A stretch of DNA of 44,813 bases, from assembly GCA_021604845.1 (NCBI GenBank), contig BQJT01000011.1, positions 1 through 44,813 of the forward strand, written 5' to 3'. Positions within the stretch are counted from its first letter, which is position 1, and every line of letters starts with the position of its first letter. Positions 32,367-43,816 of this stretch are shown one piece after another. The notes below the pieces were generated by a model. It did not search any database. It was not told the DNA's origin and worked only from the letters and a program-made list of their open reading frames with translations. This DNA comes from Cyclobacteriaceae bacterium (GTDB taxonomy: Bacteria; Bacteroidota; Bacteroidia; Cytophagales; Cyclobacteriaceae). Position numbers and translations under genes: made by a program.

Positions 32367-35300
32367 ATGATTCAACGAATCATCACTTTTTCTATTCAGA
32401 ACAGGCTGGTAGTGGCGGTATTTACTCTTGCTATTTTAATTGCCGGTATTTGGAGTATTGGCAAGGTTCCCATAGACGCGGTTCCGGATATCACCAACAA
32501 CCAGGTTCAGGTGATCACCCAGGCGCCTAATCTCAGTACTGAGGACATCGAACAATTTGTTACCTATCAGGTAGAACTTGCGATGTCAAATCTTCCCGGG
32601 GTACTTGAAATAAGATCTATTTCACGCTTTGGTTTATCAGCGGTTACCATAGTATTTGAAGATGGTATGGGAACCTATCTGCCGAGACAGTTGGTGGCGG
32701 AAAAACTGGAACAAATTAAGTCAGACATCCCGGAAGCCTTTGGAAGTCCGTTTATGGGCCCGATTACCACCGGGCTGGGTGAAATTTATCAGTATACCCT
32801 GGAAGTGGACAGCGCCTATCGCGATCAATATTCTCTTTACGATCTCCGAAGTATACAGGATTGGATTATTCGCCGACAAATGGCCATGGTGCCCGGGGTT
32901 ATAGAGGTCAATGCTTTCGGAGGAATGATTAAGCAATATGAAGTAGCGGTCAACCCCTACCAGCTAAATGCCATGGGCCTTACTACCGAGGATGTTTTCC
33001 GTGCTCTGGAGCGCAATAACGAGAATACCGGTGGAGCCTATATTGAATATGATCACCGGGCGAATTATATCAGAGGCGAAGGGATAATTAAAAGCCTGAA
33101 GGACATTGAGAACATTGTAGTACGGAATATCAAAGATGTACCGGTGCTGATCAAGGATGTAGCTCAGGTTGGTTTGGGGCACGATGTACGGTACGGGGCA
33201 TTTACCCAGGATGGCACGGGTGAAGCCGTAGGTGGCATTATCCTGATGTTAAAAGGAGAGAACTCTAAGGAGGTGATTATGCGTGTAAAGGAACGCATGA
33301 CAGAAATTCAAAACTCCCTCCCCGATGGAGTATCCATTACACCTTTTCTCGACCGCAGTGAGTTAATCAATAACACCACCTCAACGGTTCAGAAAAATCT
33401 GGCTGAAGGTGCATTGATTGTAATCTTTGTTCTGGTGTTTTTGCTGGGAAACTGGAGGGGTGGTCTTATCGTAGCCTCGACCATACCACTATCACTGCTG
33501 TTTGCCTTTATCCTGATGAACGCTTTTGATGTCTGGGCAAACCTAATGAGCCTGGGAGCGATTGATTTTGGAATAATTGTAGATGGTGCGGTAATTATCG
33601 TTGAAGGCACGGTATATATTTTGCACCAGAAGCTGGTAAAAAAAGAACTGGTAACTCCCCAGGTACAGGTTGAAACGGCCGGCATTGCCGCCAATAAAAT
33701 GATGAATTCCGCTTTTTTCGGACAGTTGATCATTCTTATCGTATTTCTGCCAATTCTGGCTCTGGAAGGTATCGAAGGTAAGATGTTCAAACCAATGGCG
33801 CTCACATTTATGTTTGCAATGATTGGGGTAATGATTTTGTGTCTGACCTATGTACCTATGATGTGCTCATGGTTCCTGAAGGCGGATAGTTCCGGATTAT
33901 CATTGGGGAACAATTTAGTATCCTGGTTAGAAGAGAAGTACCAACGCACCCTGGGAGTGGTATTGAAATCAGGCATCTGGCTGGTAATCGTTTCTGTATT
34001 GCTATTAGTTATGTCAGGTTTCTTATTCACCAGACTTGGTGGTGAATTCATCCCCCGTCTTGATGAAGGTGATATTGCTTTCCACGATATTCTGAAACCA
34101 GGAAGTGCATTAGAGGAAGCAATAAAAGTAACCACCCAGGTGGAAAATGTATTGCTGGACGAGTTCCCGGAAGTGGACCGGGTCTTGAGCCGCATTGGCG
34201 TTTCGGAGGTTCCAATCGATCTGATGCCAATGGACGTTGCGGACTGCTATATTAAGCTTAAACCCAGATCCGAATGGACTACTACTGATTCCAAAGAAAA
34301 ATTAATAGAGCGCATCAAATCCAGGTTGGAGCAGATACCCGGGGTTACCTATGAATTTACCCAACCTATCGAAATGCGCTTTAATGAGTTAATGACAGGG
34401 ATCCGTCAGGATGTGGCGATTAAAATCTACGGGGAAGACCTCAATATTCTGGCAAATAAAGCGGACGAAGTAGCCAGCCTTGTTGCCGATATTGAAGGCG
34501 TTGGCGATTTGAGGGTCGAAGCCACCGAAGGCCAACCGCAGATTTCTATTAACTATGATCGTAACAAACTGGCATTCTATGGTATTGATATTGCCGACCT
34601 GAATCAGTCGGTCAAGACTGCTTTTGCGGGAAGGAAGGCAGGTGTGGTATTTGAAGGCGAGCGAAGGTTTGACCTGGTGATCAGATTGGAAGATCGCTTC
34701 CGGTCGGAGTTGCAGGATGTAAAAAAACTGCTGGTAAGCCTGCCTTCAGGAGCACAGGTGCCACTTGACGAGATTGCAGCTATTGGCTACAAATCAGAAC
34801 CCATGCAAATCAGCCGGGAAGGCACAAATCGCCGGACCTATGTGGGCATAAACGTACGGGGAAGGGACATCAAATCACTGGTTGAAGAAATCGAAGGGGT
34901 TTTACAGGCTAACCTTGAACTCCCCCCCGGGTATTACATCAGGTATGGTGGGGCGTTCGAAAACCTTGAACGGGCCACCGAAAGGCTTCAGGTGGTAGTC
35001 CCTGTTTCATTGGTATTGATATTTATCCTGGTATTTCTGGCATTAAGATCATTTAAACAAACTATTATGATTTATATAGCTATTCCCCTGTCCGCTATCG
35101 GAGGCGTACTCTCACTGTGGATCAGGGATATGCCCTTTAGCATTTCTGCAGGGATCGGGTTTATCGTTTTATTTGGTGTGGCGGTATTAAACGGATTGGT
35201 GTTAATCAATGGATGGAACGATCTGAAAAGCCACAGTAAACTCTCTCTGAGCGACAGGGTTGTTCAGGGGGCCAAACGAAGGTTGAGGCCCATTTTACTA

Positions 35301-36689
35301 ACGGCATCTACCGATATATTGGGTTTTCTGCCTATGGCGCTATCTAAAACTGCAGGTGCAGAAGTTCAGCGGCCGCTTGCTACCGTAGTAATTGGAGGTA
35401 TGATTACCGCAACGCTGCTTACACTGTTTCTGCTACCGGTACTGTACCAGTGGATTGAAAAAAGAAGGGGGCCTGTAGGAAAGCCATTGATGGTTTCGCT
35501 GTTGCTGGGACTTATGATTTGTACTCAACCCCTGGCCGCACAGCAACAGCCTGCTGAAACACCATTGGCTATTGATCAGGCAGTAGCTATAGCGATAGCA
35601 CGCTATCCTGAAGTGAATATGGCAAAATTAAATATTCAGAAGCAAGAACGCCTGAAGAAGACCAGCTGGGATTTTGGGAGAACCGGGGTTTTTACCGCAG
35701 CTGAAGAGCAGGGTGATGCAGACCTTGGAGTAAATACTATCGTGGGCTTTCAACAACAAAACATCGATCTTTTTTCTGCTCCCGCCAAAAATAAACTGCA
35801 AATGGTACAGGTGGATATCGCCAATACAGAAACGCAGTTGACCATCCGGCAGTTGACCAGGTTAATTAAGAACAGCTACGCGGAGGCTTTTGTGGCAAAA
35901 GAGAGAAAAGCATTGCTGGAGCAAATAGATTCGATTTACCGGGACTTTGAAAAAGCGGTGGAACTTAAATATCAGGTGGAAGAATCTTCAGGTTTGGAGC
36001 ATTTAGCTGCAGTCAACCAGTCCCGGGAAATTAGCATACAAAAGGACCAGGCACATTTTGATTATGTAATTGCGCTCAACAACCTGAACAAGTGGCTTTT
36101 GAGTGATACACTATTTACCGTTACCAAAGGTGACGGGCAGTGGTTAGAACCTGATAAAGCCACTGATTATGATGTGAACCTTCACCCCGAATTACAACTG
36201 GCCCGTGACCGGTTGGCCTTAACTGAGCAAAAACTAACCGTACAGAAAGCCGGTTATTTGCCTAAACTAAACCTGATGTATGGGATACAGGAAGTAAACG
36301 GTATTGATGGTTTTTATCAATATCAGGCAGGATTGTCTTTCCCACTAATTTTTAATAGTCAACAAGGTAAAGTACAGGCGGCCAGAATAGACCAGGAAAT
36401 TTCCAGGCAAGACCTGGTGAAACGTTCAGTTGAATTGAAAACCCAACTTAATTTGGCTACCGCCAATTATCAGAAATGGCTGGCCAGTTGGCAGTATTAT
36501 CAGCAGCAAGCTGTGGTATCTGCCAGGAAACAGTTGGATGGAGCGACCCTCTCCTATCAAGAGGGGAATATCGATTATATATCATTTCTACAGCATACAC
36601 ATACAGCAATAGAAATCGAATTAAAAGGCCTGGAGGCAATGGGAAATTACCTGCAAGCTAAGTTTTATCTAGAATATTTGTCAGAATAA
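32367..36689 (+). CDS. CzcA/CusA-family metal-efflux RND pump fused to TolC-like outer-membrane protein
   Basis: The 1440-residue protein has an RND pump (about residues 1-1035) and a TolC-family part (about 1060-1440). The pump has the 12-helix plan. Its proton-relay motif DFGIIVDGAVIIVE gives Asp400, Asp406 and Glu413, the same spacing as Asp402, Asp408 and Glu415 of CzcA, and points to Zn/Co/Cd-type rather than Cu/Ag substrates. At the junction residues 1039-1059 read KPLMVSLLLGLMICTQPLAA followed by QQQ, a typical Sec signal with an AAQ-like cut. The TolC part has coiled-coil helices (KLNIQKQERLKK, LEYLSE at the end). CzcA-TolC fusions are known in Bacteroidota. The adaptor gene follows after 11 bases. 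Confidence 0.93.
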   Translation: MIQRIITFSIQNRLVVAVFTLAILIAGIWSIGKVPIDAVPDITNNQVQVITQAPNLSTEDIEQFVTYQVELAMSNLPGVLEIRSISRFGLSAVTIVFEDGMGTYLPRQLVAEKLEQIKSDIPEAFGSPFMGPITTGLGEIYQYTLEVDSAYRDQYSLYDLRSIQDWIIRRQMAMVPGVIEVNAFGGMIKQYEVAVNPYQLNAMGLTTEDVFRALERNNENTGGAYIEYDHRANYIRGEGIIKSLKDIENIVVRNIKDVPVLIKDVAQVGLGHDVRYGAFTQDGTGEAVGGIILMLKGENSKEVIMRVKERMTEIQNSLPDGVSITPFLDRSELINNTTSTVQKNLAEGALIVIFVLVFLLGNWRGGLIVASTIPLSLLFAFILMNAFDVWANLMSLGAIDFGIIVDGAVIIVEGTVYILHQKLVKKELVTPQVQVETAGIAANKMMNSAFFGQLIILIVFLPILALEGIEGKMFKPMALTFMFAMIGVMILCLTYVPMMCSWFLKADSSGLSLGNNLVSWLEEKYQRTLGVVLKSGIWLVIVSVLLLVMSGFLFTRLGGEFIPRLDEGDIAFHDILKPGSALEEAIKVTTQVENVLLDEFPEVDRVLSRIGVSEVPIDLMPMDVADCYIKLKPRSEWTTTDSKEKLIERIKSRLEQIPGVTYEFTQPIEMRFNELMTGIRQDVAIKIYGEDLNILANKADEVASLVADIEGVGDLRVEATEGQPQISINYDRNKLAFYGIDIADLNQSVKTAFAGRKAGVVFEGERRFDLVIRLEDRFRSELQDVKKLLVSLPSGAQVPLDEIAAIGYKSEPMQISREGTNRRTYVGINVRGRDIKSLVEEIEGVLQANLELPPGYYIRYGGAFENLERATERLQVVVPVSLVLIFILVFLALRSFKQTIMIYIAIPLSAIGGVLSLWIRDMPFSISAGIGFIVLFGVAVLNGLVLINGWNDLKSHSKLSLSDRVVQGAKRRLRPILLTASTDILGFLPMALSKTAGAEVQRPLATVVIGGMITATLLTLFLLPVLYQWIEKRRGPVGKPLMVSLLLGLMICTQPLAAQQQPAETPLAIDQAVAIAIARYPEVNMAKLNIQKQERLKKTSWDFGRTGVFTAAEEQGDADLGVNTIVGFQQQNIDLFSAPAKNKLQMVQVDIANTETQLTIRQLTRLIKNSYAEAFVAKERKALLEQIDSIYRDFEKAVELKYQVEESSGLEHLAAVNQSREISIQKDQAHFDYVIALNNLNKWLLSDTLFTVTKGDGQWLEPDKATDYDVNLHPELQLARDRLALTEQKLTVQKAGYLPKLNLMYGIQEVNGIDGFYQYQAGLSFPLIFNSQQGKVQAARIDQEISRQDLVKRSVELKTQLNLATANYQKWLASWQYYQQQAVVSARKQLDGATLSYQEGNIDYISFLQHTHTAIEIELKGLEAMGNYLQAKFYLEYLSE

Positions 36690-36700
36690 ACTATAAACCA

Positions 36701-37885
36701 ATGAAAGCATATAATATTTCAGCAGTAGTAAAGTTGATGGCACTGTCAGTAATTATTTTCGGGTGTAAGCAAACACCGCCTCATGATCATCAAGAAGCCA
36801 GTCAGCAGGCATCCAGCCATGGGGAGCATGTGGTGTTGAGTTTATTGCAGTACCAGGCTCTGGGAATGAGCGTAGATACCCTGCCAAAACGGGCAATGGA
36901 GGGATTTGTGGAAACTAATGGCCAGCTGATTTTGCCACCCCAAAGTCAGGCTGCAGTCACCACAGTTATCGGAGCGAACATACAGAGTGTGGACGTAATT
37001 GAAGGTAACTGGGTAGAAAAGGGCCAGATCCTGGCAAAATTATATCATCCGGATTTAATCACTTTGCAAACTGAATACACTTCAAGCGTAAACCAATTGG
37101 ACTACCTTGAACAGTCGTATGCCAGACAGGAAAAGCTATACGCGCAGTCCGTGTCTGCCGGAAAGGACTTTCAAAAAATAAAAGCGGATTACTTATCGAA
37201 AAAAGCCACGGTAAATGGGCAGCTGGCGCAACTTAAATTATTGCACATCAATGCGGATAAAGTAAAGGCCGGACATATCTATGAAACGGTGGCTTTAACC
37301 GCCCCAATTGATGGTTACATTCAATCGGTAAATGTGCGTACCGGTCAGTTTGTTGCGCCCTCGGAAGTGCTATTCGAAATCGTGCGTACCGACCATATTC
37401 ATGCTCACTTCAAAGTTTTCGAAAGCGATATCAATAAGGTCAAGGAGGGCCAAACCGTCCACTTTATGGTAGAATCACAGCCGGAGACCCAACGCGAAGC
37501 CACGATTTTTGCGGTCGGAAAAGTTTTCGAATCAACCTCAAAGGCAGTTAACCTTCATGCAGAACTGGATAACAAAATGGGCACCTTGCTGCCGGGAATG
37601 TATGCCAGGGGTCGCATAGTGACAGGGAGCGAACGTACATTGGTGCTTCCGAAAGATGCAGTGGTGATGGATGGAGAACGCCACTTTATTTTCCAGGCAG
37701 AAGAACACCCTCAGTCTGGTGAATGGCACTTTTACCCCAAAGAAATAAGTACCGGACTGGTTGACGATAACTGGGTGGAAGTAAAGCCTCACCACGAAAT
37801 TGACAGTGACATGCTGTTTGCCTGGAACAACGCTTATTACTTATTGGCTGAAATGCAGAAGAGTGAAACTGAGCACCATCACTAA
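36701..37885 (+). CDS. CusB/HlyD-type periplasmic adaptor lipoprotein of the metal-efflux pump
   Basis: The 394-residue protein starts MKAYNISAVVKLMALSVIIF with a lipobox ending IFGC (Cys22), anchoring it to a membrane. A His-rich stretch (residues about 27-45) follows, then the adaptor core: a barrel-sandwich domain (VTTVIGANIQSVDVIEGNWV), a short coiled-coil hairpin (LEQSYARQEKLYAQSVSAGK), ALTAPIDGYIQSVNVRTGQF and the beta-barrel domain (FKVFESDINKVKEGQTVHF). The C-terminus ends SETEHHH, another possible metal-binding tail. It joins the inner-membrane pump to the TolC part of the preceding gene, from which it is 11 bases away. The set of pump, outer channel and adaptor is complete. Confidence 0.92.
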   Translation: MKAYNISAVVKLMALSVIIFGCKQTPPHDHQEASQQASSHGEHVVLSLLQYQALGMSVDTLPKRAMEGFVETNGQLILPPQSQAAVTTVIGANIQSVDVIEGNWVEKGQILAKLYHPDLITLQTEYTSSVNQLDYLEQSYARQEKLYAQSVSAGKDFQKIKADYLSKKATVNGQLAQLKLLHINADKVKAGHIYETVALTAPIDGYIQSVNVRTGQFVAPSEVLFEIVRTDHIHAHFKVFESDINKVKEGQTVHFMVESQPETQREATIFAVGKVFESTSKAVNLHAELDNKMGTLLPGMYARGRIVTGSERTLVLPKDAVVMDGERHFIFQAEEHPQSGEWHFYPKEISTGLVDDNWVEVKPHHEIDSDMLFAWNNAYYLLAEMQKSETEHHH

Positions 37886-37937
37886 GGCATTAACCAATTA
37901 CTATAAAGCATTCTTCTTCATTAAGCGTTAAATCAAG

Positions 37938-39575
<1,638 letters not shown>

Positions 39576-39577
39576 GG

Positions 39578-39703
39578 TCAGACCTCATCCCCAACATACT
39601 GGTAAATTTCAGCTTGATTTTGCGCAACTAATATGAATGCCAGGGTCCAGCCGATGATATAATCTTGGATAATGCTCCATCTATGCCGGTTTTTGAATTT
39701 CAT
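39578..39703 (-). pseudogene. Decayed membrane cyclase fragment (N-terminus fused to catalytic core)
   Basis: A 41-codon frame on the minus strand starts at ATG 39703. Residues 1-25 (MKFKNRHRWSIIQDYIIGWT and AFIL) look like the N-terminal membrane start of a cyclase, comparable to LSPKTRWNLSRILPF of the copy at 12693. Residues 31-41 read AEIYQYVGDEV, matching GEIYQYVGDEM and GEVYQYIGDEV of the two intact membrane cyclases. About 200 residues between these parts are missing, and the frame stops immediately after the catalytic Asp-Glu, three bases past the ABC-F stop. This is best read as a relic of a third paralogue with an internal deletion and a lost C-terminal half. Eight matching residues in a row make chance unlikely. 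Confidence 0.7.
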
Positions 39704-39755
39704 CAATACTTATCTCACATATCACCAGGTGAACCTTAATCTATTAAAATCTTTC

Positions 39756-39763
39756 TATTTTTG
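39756..39763 (+). promoter_or_regulatory. -7 box of the M81 peptidase gene
   Basis: TATTTTTG is a perfect match to TAnnTTTG, 22 bases before the GTG start, giving a leader of about 17 bases. No clear TTG lies at the -33 distance. Confidence 0.45.
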
Positions 39764-39785
39764 ATTCCCGACCAGATAATAAATA

Positions 39786-41273
39786 GTGAAGAAAATTGTC
39801 CTTATTGAATTCCATCAGGAAACGAACTCATTTTCAAAAGTCCCTACTACTTTAAGAGAATTCGAATCCCTGGCCTTGTATTATGGTGAAGAGGTGCTTT
39901 CCAAAGGGATTAAGGATTACAAAAAGTTTCAGCTGGCTGGTTTCTTAAAAGCCCTGGAACGATACGGACAGCATCGATTTGAGGCTATACCGGTGCTTGC
40001 GGCCTGGGCCACTTCCGGCGGTCCCATACAGCCAGATGTTTATGAGCATTTTCATAACTACATCATTGAAAATATCAAGAAAATTGGCCGGATTGATGCA
40101 GTTTATCTGTCGATGCATGGGGCCATGGGGGTTCAGGGGCTGCGGGACCCGGAAAGCCATTTGCTAGGGGCAATTCGTAAAATCGTAGGTGACAAAATTC
40201 CCATTGGGGTCAGCTATGACCTTCATGCTAATATCACTGCCGAAAAAGTCAACCTCTGCACTTTTATTAACGCTTATCACACCAACCCGCACCGCGATCA
40301 TTTTAAAGTAGGCTACAAGGCAGCAAGGTTACTTATGGATACTCTCGATGGCACTGTACAGCCCACCATGGCTTTTCTAAAAATGCCGCTGCTAAAGGGT
40401 GGCGGTATGACCATTGATTTTTTGAAACCTATGAGAAGGGTTTTTAAAATCCTGAAAAGGATGGAAAAGAGGCCTGGGGTACTCAGTGTTTCTAATTTCA
40501 TGTCACATATATGGCTGGATGACGAGGAGTTGGGTTGGAGCTGCATTGCGGTAACTGATAATAATCCTGCGTTGGCCAGCGCGTTGACCGAAGAGATTGC
40601 CGATCTAAACTGGTCAGTCAGGGATCACAAACATCCTGAACCGGTGTCAGTCGAAGATGCGGTCCAGTCATTGCTCAGGATGAAGTGGAGAAGAAATTTT
40701 GGAACTGCTGTCTTTTGTGACACCTCCGACATAGTGGCTGCCGGAGGACCAGGTGAGAATACACATATTCTAAATTATTTAATGCACAAAGCGCCCGAAT
40801 TGAGGGCATATGTCCCGCTTCGGGACGCTACAGAAGTGCAAAGAGTGTATGAACTTCCAATAGGTCAACCTGTGACACTATCACTTGGAGGAAAACTTGA
40901 GAAAGAATATAATAAATCAATAATATTCAATGGATTATTGATTCTTAAGGAAGAAACCCATTTTGGTAAAACGGCAGTGGTGCAGGGGGATAATATATTT
41001 CTGGTACTTACTGAATTGCCATGTCCGGCCTTTAGTCCGAAATTCTTTAGCAGGCTGAAGCTAAATTTATGGAAAGCTGATATTGTAGTAGTTAAAAACT
41101 TGTTTCCATTCAGGCTATTATACGCTTTATACAATCGCAAGACCTTCAATATACGCACAGCAGGTACTACCGATCTTGATGTACATAATTTGAATTACAA
41201 AAAAATACCACGACCTATTTATCCCCTGGACAAAATTGTCCACTGGAGATCTTCTGTGAGTAGTAAAACCTAA
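39786..41273 (+). CDS. M81-family metallopeptidase (MlrC-like)
   Basis: The gene opens with GTG; the first residues MKKIVLIEFHQETNSFSKVP are the start of the M81 family, so the start is right. The 495-residue protein has the conserved SYDLHANITAEKV and YHTNPHRDHFKVGY (probable metal ligands His and Asp), VYLSMHGAMGV and DTSDIVAAGGPGENTHIL. MlrC acts on linearised microcystin fragments, while other members probably handle small peptides or amides. No signal peptide is present. It stands alone with its own promoter and is convergent with the receptor gene. Family assignment is strong; the substrate is open. Confidence 0.9.
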   Translation: MKKIVLIEFHQETNSFSKVPTTLREFESLALYYGEEVLSKGIKDYKKFQLAGFLKALERYGQHRFEAIPVLAAWATSGGPIQPDVYEHFHNYIIENIKKIGRIDAVYLSMHGAMGVQGLRDPESHLLGAIRKIVGDKIPIGVSYDLHANITAEKVNLCTFINAYHTNPHRDHFKVGYKAARLLMDTLDGTVQPTMAFLKMPLLKGGGMTIDFLKPMRRVFKILKRMEKRPGVLSVSNFMSHIWLDDEELGWSCIAVTDNNPALASALTEEIADLNWSVRDHKHPEPVSVEDAVQSLLRMKWRRNFGTAVFCDTSDIVAAGGPGENTHILNYLMHKAPELRAYVPLRDATEVQRVYELPIGQPVTLSLGGKLEKEYNKSIIFNGLLILKEETHFGKTAVVQGDNIFLVLTELPCPAFSPKFFSRLKLNLWKADIVVVKNLFPFRLLYALYNRKTFNIRTAGTTDLDVHNLNYKKIPRPIYPLDKIVHWRSSVSSKT

Positions 41274-41295
41274 GGGACAACTGAAAAATGGTGGG

Positions 41296-43785
41296 TTAAA
41301 ATTCCTTTTCGCCGAATTCACTTTTGATGAACCGGGCCTTGTTTTTAGTGCCGTTCATTAAGTTATAGCGAATGTTCAGTGAGATGACATCGACTTCATA
41401 AACATAGTTAGTAGTGGTATAGAAATCATCGGGTCTACTGGTAGTAATTCGCTGTTCATTGGCATCCCAAAGCCCCATATCGATATTCAGCCATTGCAAG
41501 GTCGCTTCCAATCGATCATTCATAATTGACTTACTCACAGTAAGGTTTGGGGAAAAGAACCTTCCGTCTTCTCCCTGGGCGGTATTCTTGGCGGACAGAT
41601 AGTTGACCGTACCCTGTATACTCCATTGGTTAGCAAGGTTCAACGTGGTGTTGACGTTAATTGAGTAGTTCCAACTGGAATTATTTACCGGTAAGTTATC
41701 AAAGGATCCTTCGATATGGTTGTGGTAGATATTTGCTCCTATAAAAACACTCCACCATTTTTTTATCTTTATATCTCCTCCAATTTCAACCCCCAGATTC
41801 CTGGCATTACCCACATTGGAATAAATTCTATTAAGGATGGTGTCGTTGTACACAGTATTAACCCGGTTCACCAGGTTTTGCACATACCGGTAGTACCCTG
41901 TGGCAAAAAATGAATGTTCGCCAATATCCCTGACCACCCCCAACTCAACCAGGTCAATGAATTCCGGCAGCAGTTCCGGATCACCCTGTTCCAGCGTTTC
42001 TGAGTGCTCCCGCTCCGGGAATGGGTTCATTTTGAATGTGGTGGTGCGCTCTACCCTTTTACTATAGGCGGCCTTCAGTTTTAAATCCTGATTCAGTGCG
42101 TATTGTAGGCTGGCAGAAGGATATAGTTTTAAGAAATCGTACAGATAGGTGGTATCGACATCGCCGGTTTTGTCCTTTAAATGGAGCTCACGATCCATAA
42201 ACTCTGTCCTTAACCCTGCAGCATAATCCCATCTTCCATAGTTCCCTGACAACTGAACATACCCTGAGTGAATCTTTCGTTGTAAATCCACGCTGCTTGA
42301 AAATTCAGGAACTAATTCCCAGATACCTGTTTCATTATTTTTTCTTTCATAGACAAAATCACCGGTATGGTTCAGATTGCGAAATTGGTAGCCCATTTCC
42401 AAATTTCCAATTGATAACGGTTTGCTTTGGTAATCGACCTGAAACCTTACTCCGTGCAGCGGATTGTCATTGGTGTTATACTCATCCTGGTAGACGAAGG
42501 AGGTATCAGGCCATCCCAGGTTACGGTTAGTAGTAGGTCCGCCCAAAAGAGTATACTCATACAAAAAGGAGGTGGAAATCCTGGACTTGTCGTTAAACAA
42601 GTGGCTATAATCGAAACTGCCTAAGGCAAAATCACTGGTTCGGATCCGCAGGTTTTCATTATAGTATTGCATGGTGTAAACCCGTTGCCCGTCATATATT
42701 GCATGATTGTCATAATACAGGATGTCAGCAGTTCGGTCTTTACTTCTTTTGCCCCCATAAAATCCCAGGCTGTAACTGTCACTTTTATTGGGGGTATACC
42801 CTACTGTCAGGCTTCCCGAATAATTCGTTTCGTCAAAACTTCTTTCACCATCGGATGGAAACCCGTGAATGGTATCATTGACCAAAGTACTAACATCTCC
42901 CTCTCTGCGGCCGTTAATATCATTTCGCTGGTAGCCCGTTCCCAGTGAAATATCCCATTTATCGGTCCGGTGATTTACCGTAAAATCAATGCCGTATCTT
43001 TTAGGCCGCTCGGTGTTATTGTAATCCTCGACACTGGGAAATCCCAGTCTGGTATTGACTTGGATAAAAGTGCCATTGGTGGCACCCTGGGTGGTAATGA
43101 TGTTAATAAGACCCGCCTTACCTTCAGGGTCATATTTGGCAGATGGTGCTGTAATGAGTTCCACATTTTGTACAGAATTGGCAGGAATCTGGCCCAGCAC
43201 CATCTGGGCATCGGATTGCACCGGTTTCCCATTAATTAACACCACAAACCCGGAAGTACCCCTGGCGCTTATTTCTCCGTTGGCATTTATGGAAACAGAA
43301 GGAAGATTGCGCAATACATCGGTGGCGTTCCCTCCTTTACTGGATTTGAATTTATCTGCTTGGTAAACCTGGCGGTCGACCTTATGCATGGTGGTTACCT
43401 TTTCACCGGTAACTTCTATTTCATCCAACAACTGCTGGTCTGCTGACATGGGAAGCACTCCTAAGTCAAGAGTCTGATTATCCGATATATTGATATCCCC
43501 AACAGTCTTTGTGGAATAGCCCATAAAATGAGCCGTCAAATAATAGTATCCTGACCTGACATCTGTAATCACAAAAGCCCCGTCTTCCCCTGAAACCACC
43601 CCTGTAACCAAAGCACTATCTGCCAGCTGATACAACGCCACGCTGGCATACTCAATGGGAGCATGCTCATATTCATCGATAAACCTGCCTTTTACCGTAC
43701 TCTGACTGGAAACAAATGCGGGGACCGCAACAAACACCAGTGCCAGATATGATTTTTTCAAAAGATGTGAAATTTTCAGCAACAA
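41296..43785 (-). CDS. Outer-membrane beta-barrel receptor (TonB-dependent-like, OMP_b-brl_3)
   Basis: No in-frame ATG is found near the start; the frame opens with TTG TTG CTG and then a signal peptide (KISHLLKKSYLALVFVAVPA, cut near VSSQ). A CarboxypepD_reg-like domain (residues about 30-115, DEYEHAPIEYASVALYQL) is followed by a plug domain (about 135-225, ATDVLRNLPSVSINANGE and GFVVLINGKPV). The rest of the 829 residues forms the barrel, in the pattern of the OMP_b-brl_3 group. No SusD partner is adjacent, so it is probably not a classic polysaccharide-uptake pair. It starts 31 bases after the antiporter stop and may be transcribed with it. The ligand is unknown. Confidence 0.88.
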   Translation of the reverse strand: MLLKISHLLKKSYLALVFVAVPAFVSSQSTVKGRFIDEYEHAPIEYASVALYQLADSALVTGVVSGEDGAFVITDVRSGYYYLTAHFMGYSTKTVGDINISDNQTLDLGVLPMSADQQLLDEIEVTGEKVTTMHKVDRQVYQADKFKSSKGGNATDVLRNLPSVSINANGEISARGTSGFVVLINGKPVQSDAQMVLGQIPANSVQNVELITAPSAKYDPEGKAGLINIITTQGATNGTFIQVNTRLGFPSVEDYNNTERPKRYGIDFTVNHRTDKWDISLGTGYQRNDINGRREGDVSTLVNDTIHGFPSDGERSFDETNYSGSLTVGYTPNKSDSYSLGFYGGKRSKDRTADILYYDNHAIYDGQRVYTMQYYNENLRIRTSDFALGSFDYSHLFNDKSRISTSFLYEYTLLGGPTTNRNLGWPDTSFVYQDEYNTNDNPLHGVRFQVDYQSKPLSIGNLEMGYQFRNLNHTGDFVYERKNNETGIWELVPEFSSSVDLQRKIHSGYVQLSGNYGRWDYAAGLRTEFMDRELHLKDKTGDVDTTYLYDFLKLYPSASLQYALNQDLKLKAAYSKRVERTTTFKMNPFPEREHSETLEQGDPELLPEFIDLVELGVVRDIGEHSFFATGYYRYVQNLVNRVNTVYNDTILNRIYSNVGNARNLGVEIGGDIKIKKWWSVFIGANIYHNHIEGSFDNLPVNNSSWNYSINVNTTLNLANQWSIQGTVNYLSAKNTAQGEDGRFFSPNLTVSKSIMNDRLEATLQWLNIDMGLWDANEQRITTSRPDDFYTTTNYVYEVDVISLNIRYNLMNGTKNKARFIKSEFGEKEF

Positions 43786-43816
43786 ATAACGGCAATTAAT
43801 AGCACTAATACCTGGT

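Noticed and set aside
33389-33805. Minus-strand frame of 138 codons inside the RND pump gene
   Set aside because: Antisense to conserved membrane helices; low-complexity Ser/Thr/Ile sequence results from the helix codons.
32367-36689. Possible lost stop codon or assembly error joining CzcA and TolC genes
   Set aside because: The frame is continuous, and the same fusion is known in Bacteroidota; a signal-like junction makes a natural fusion more likely.
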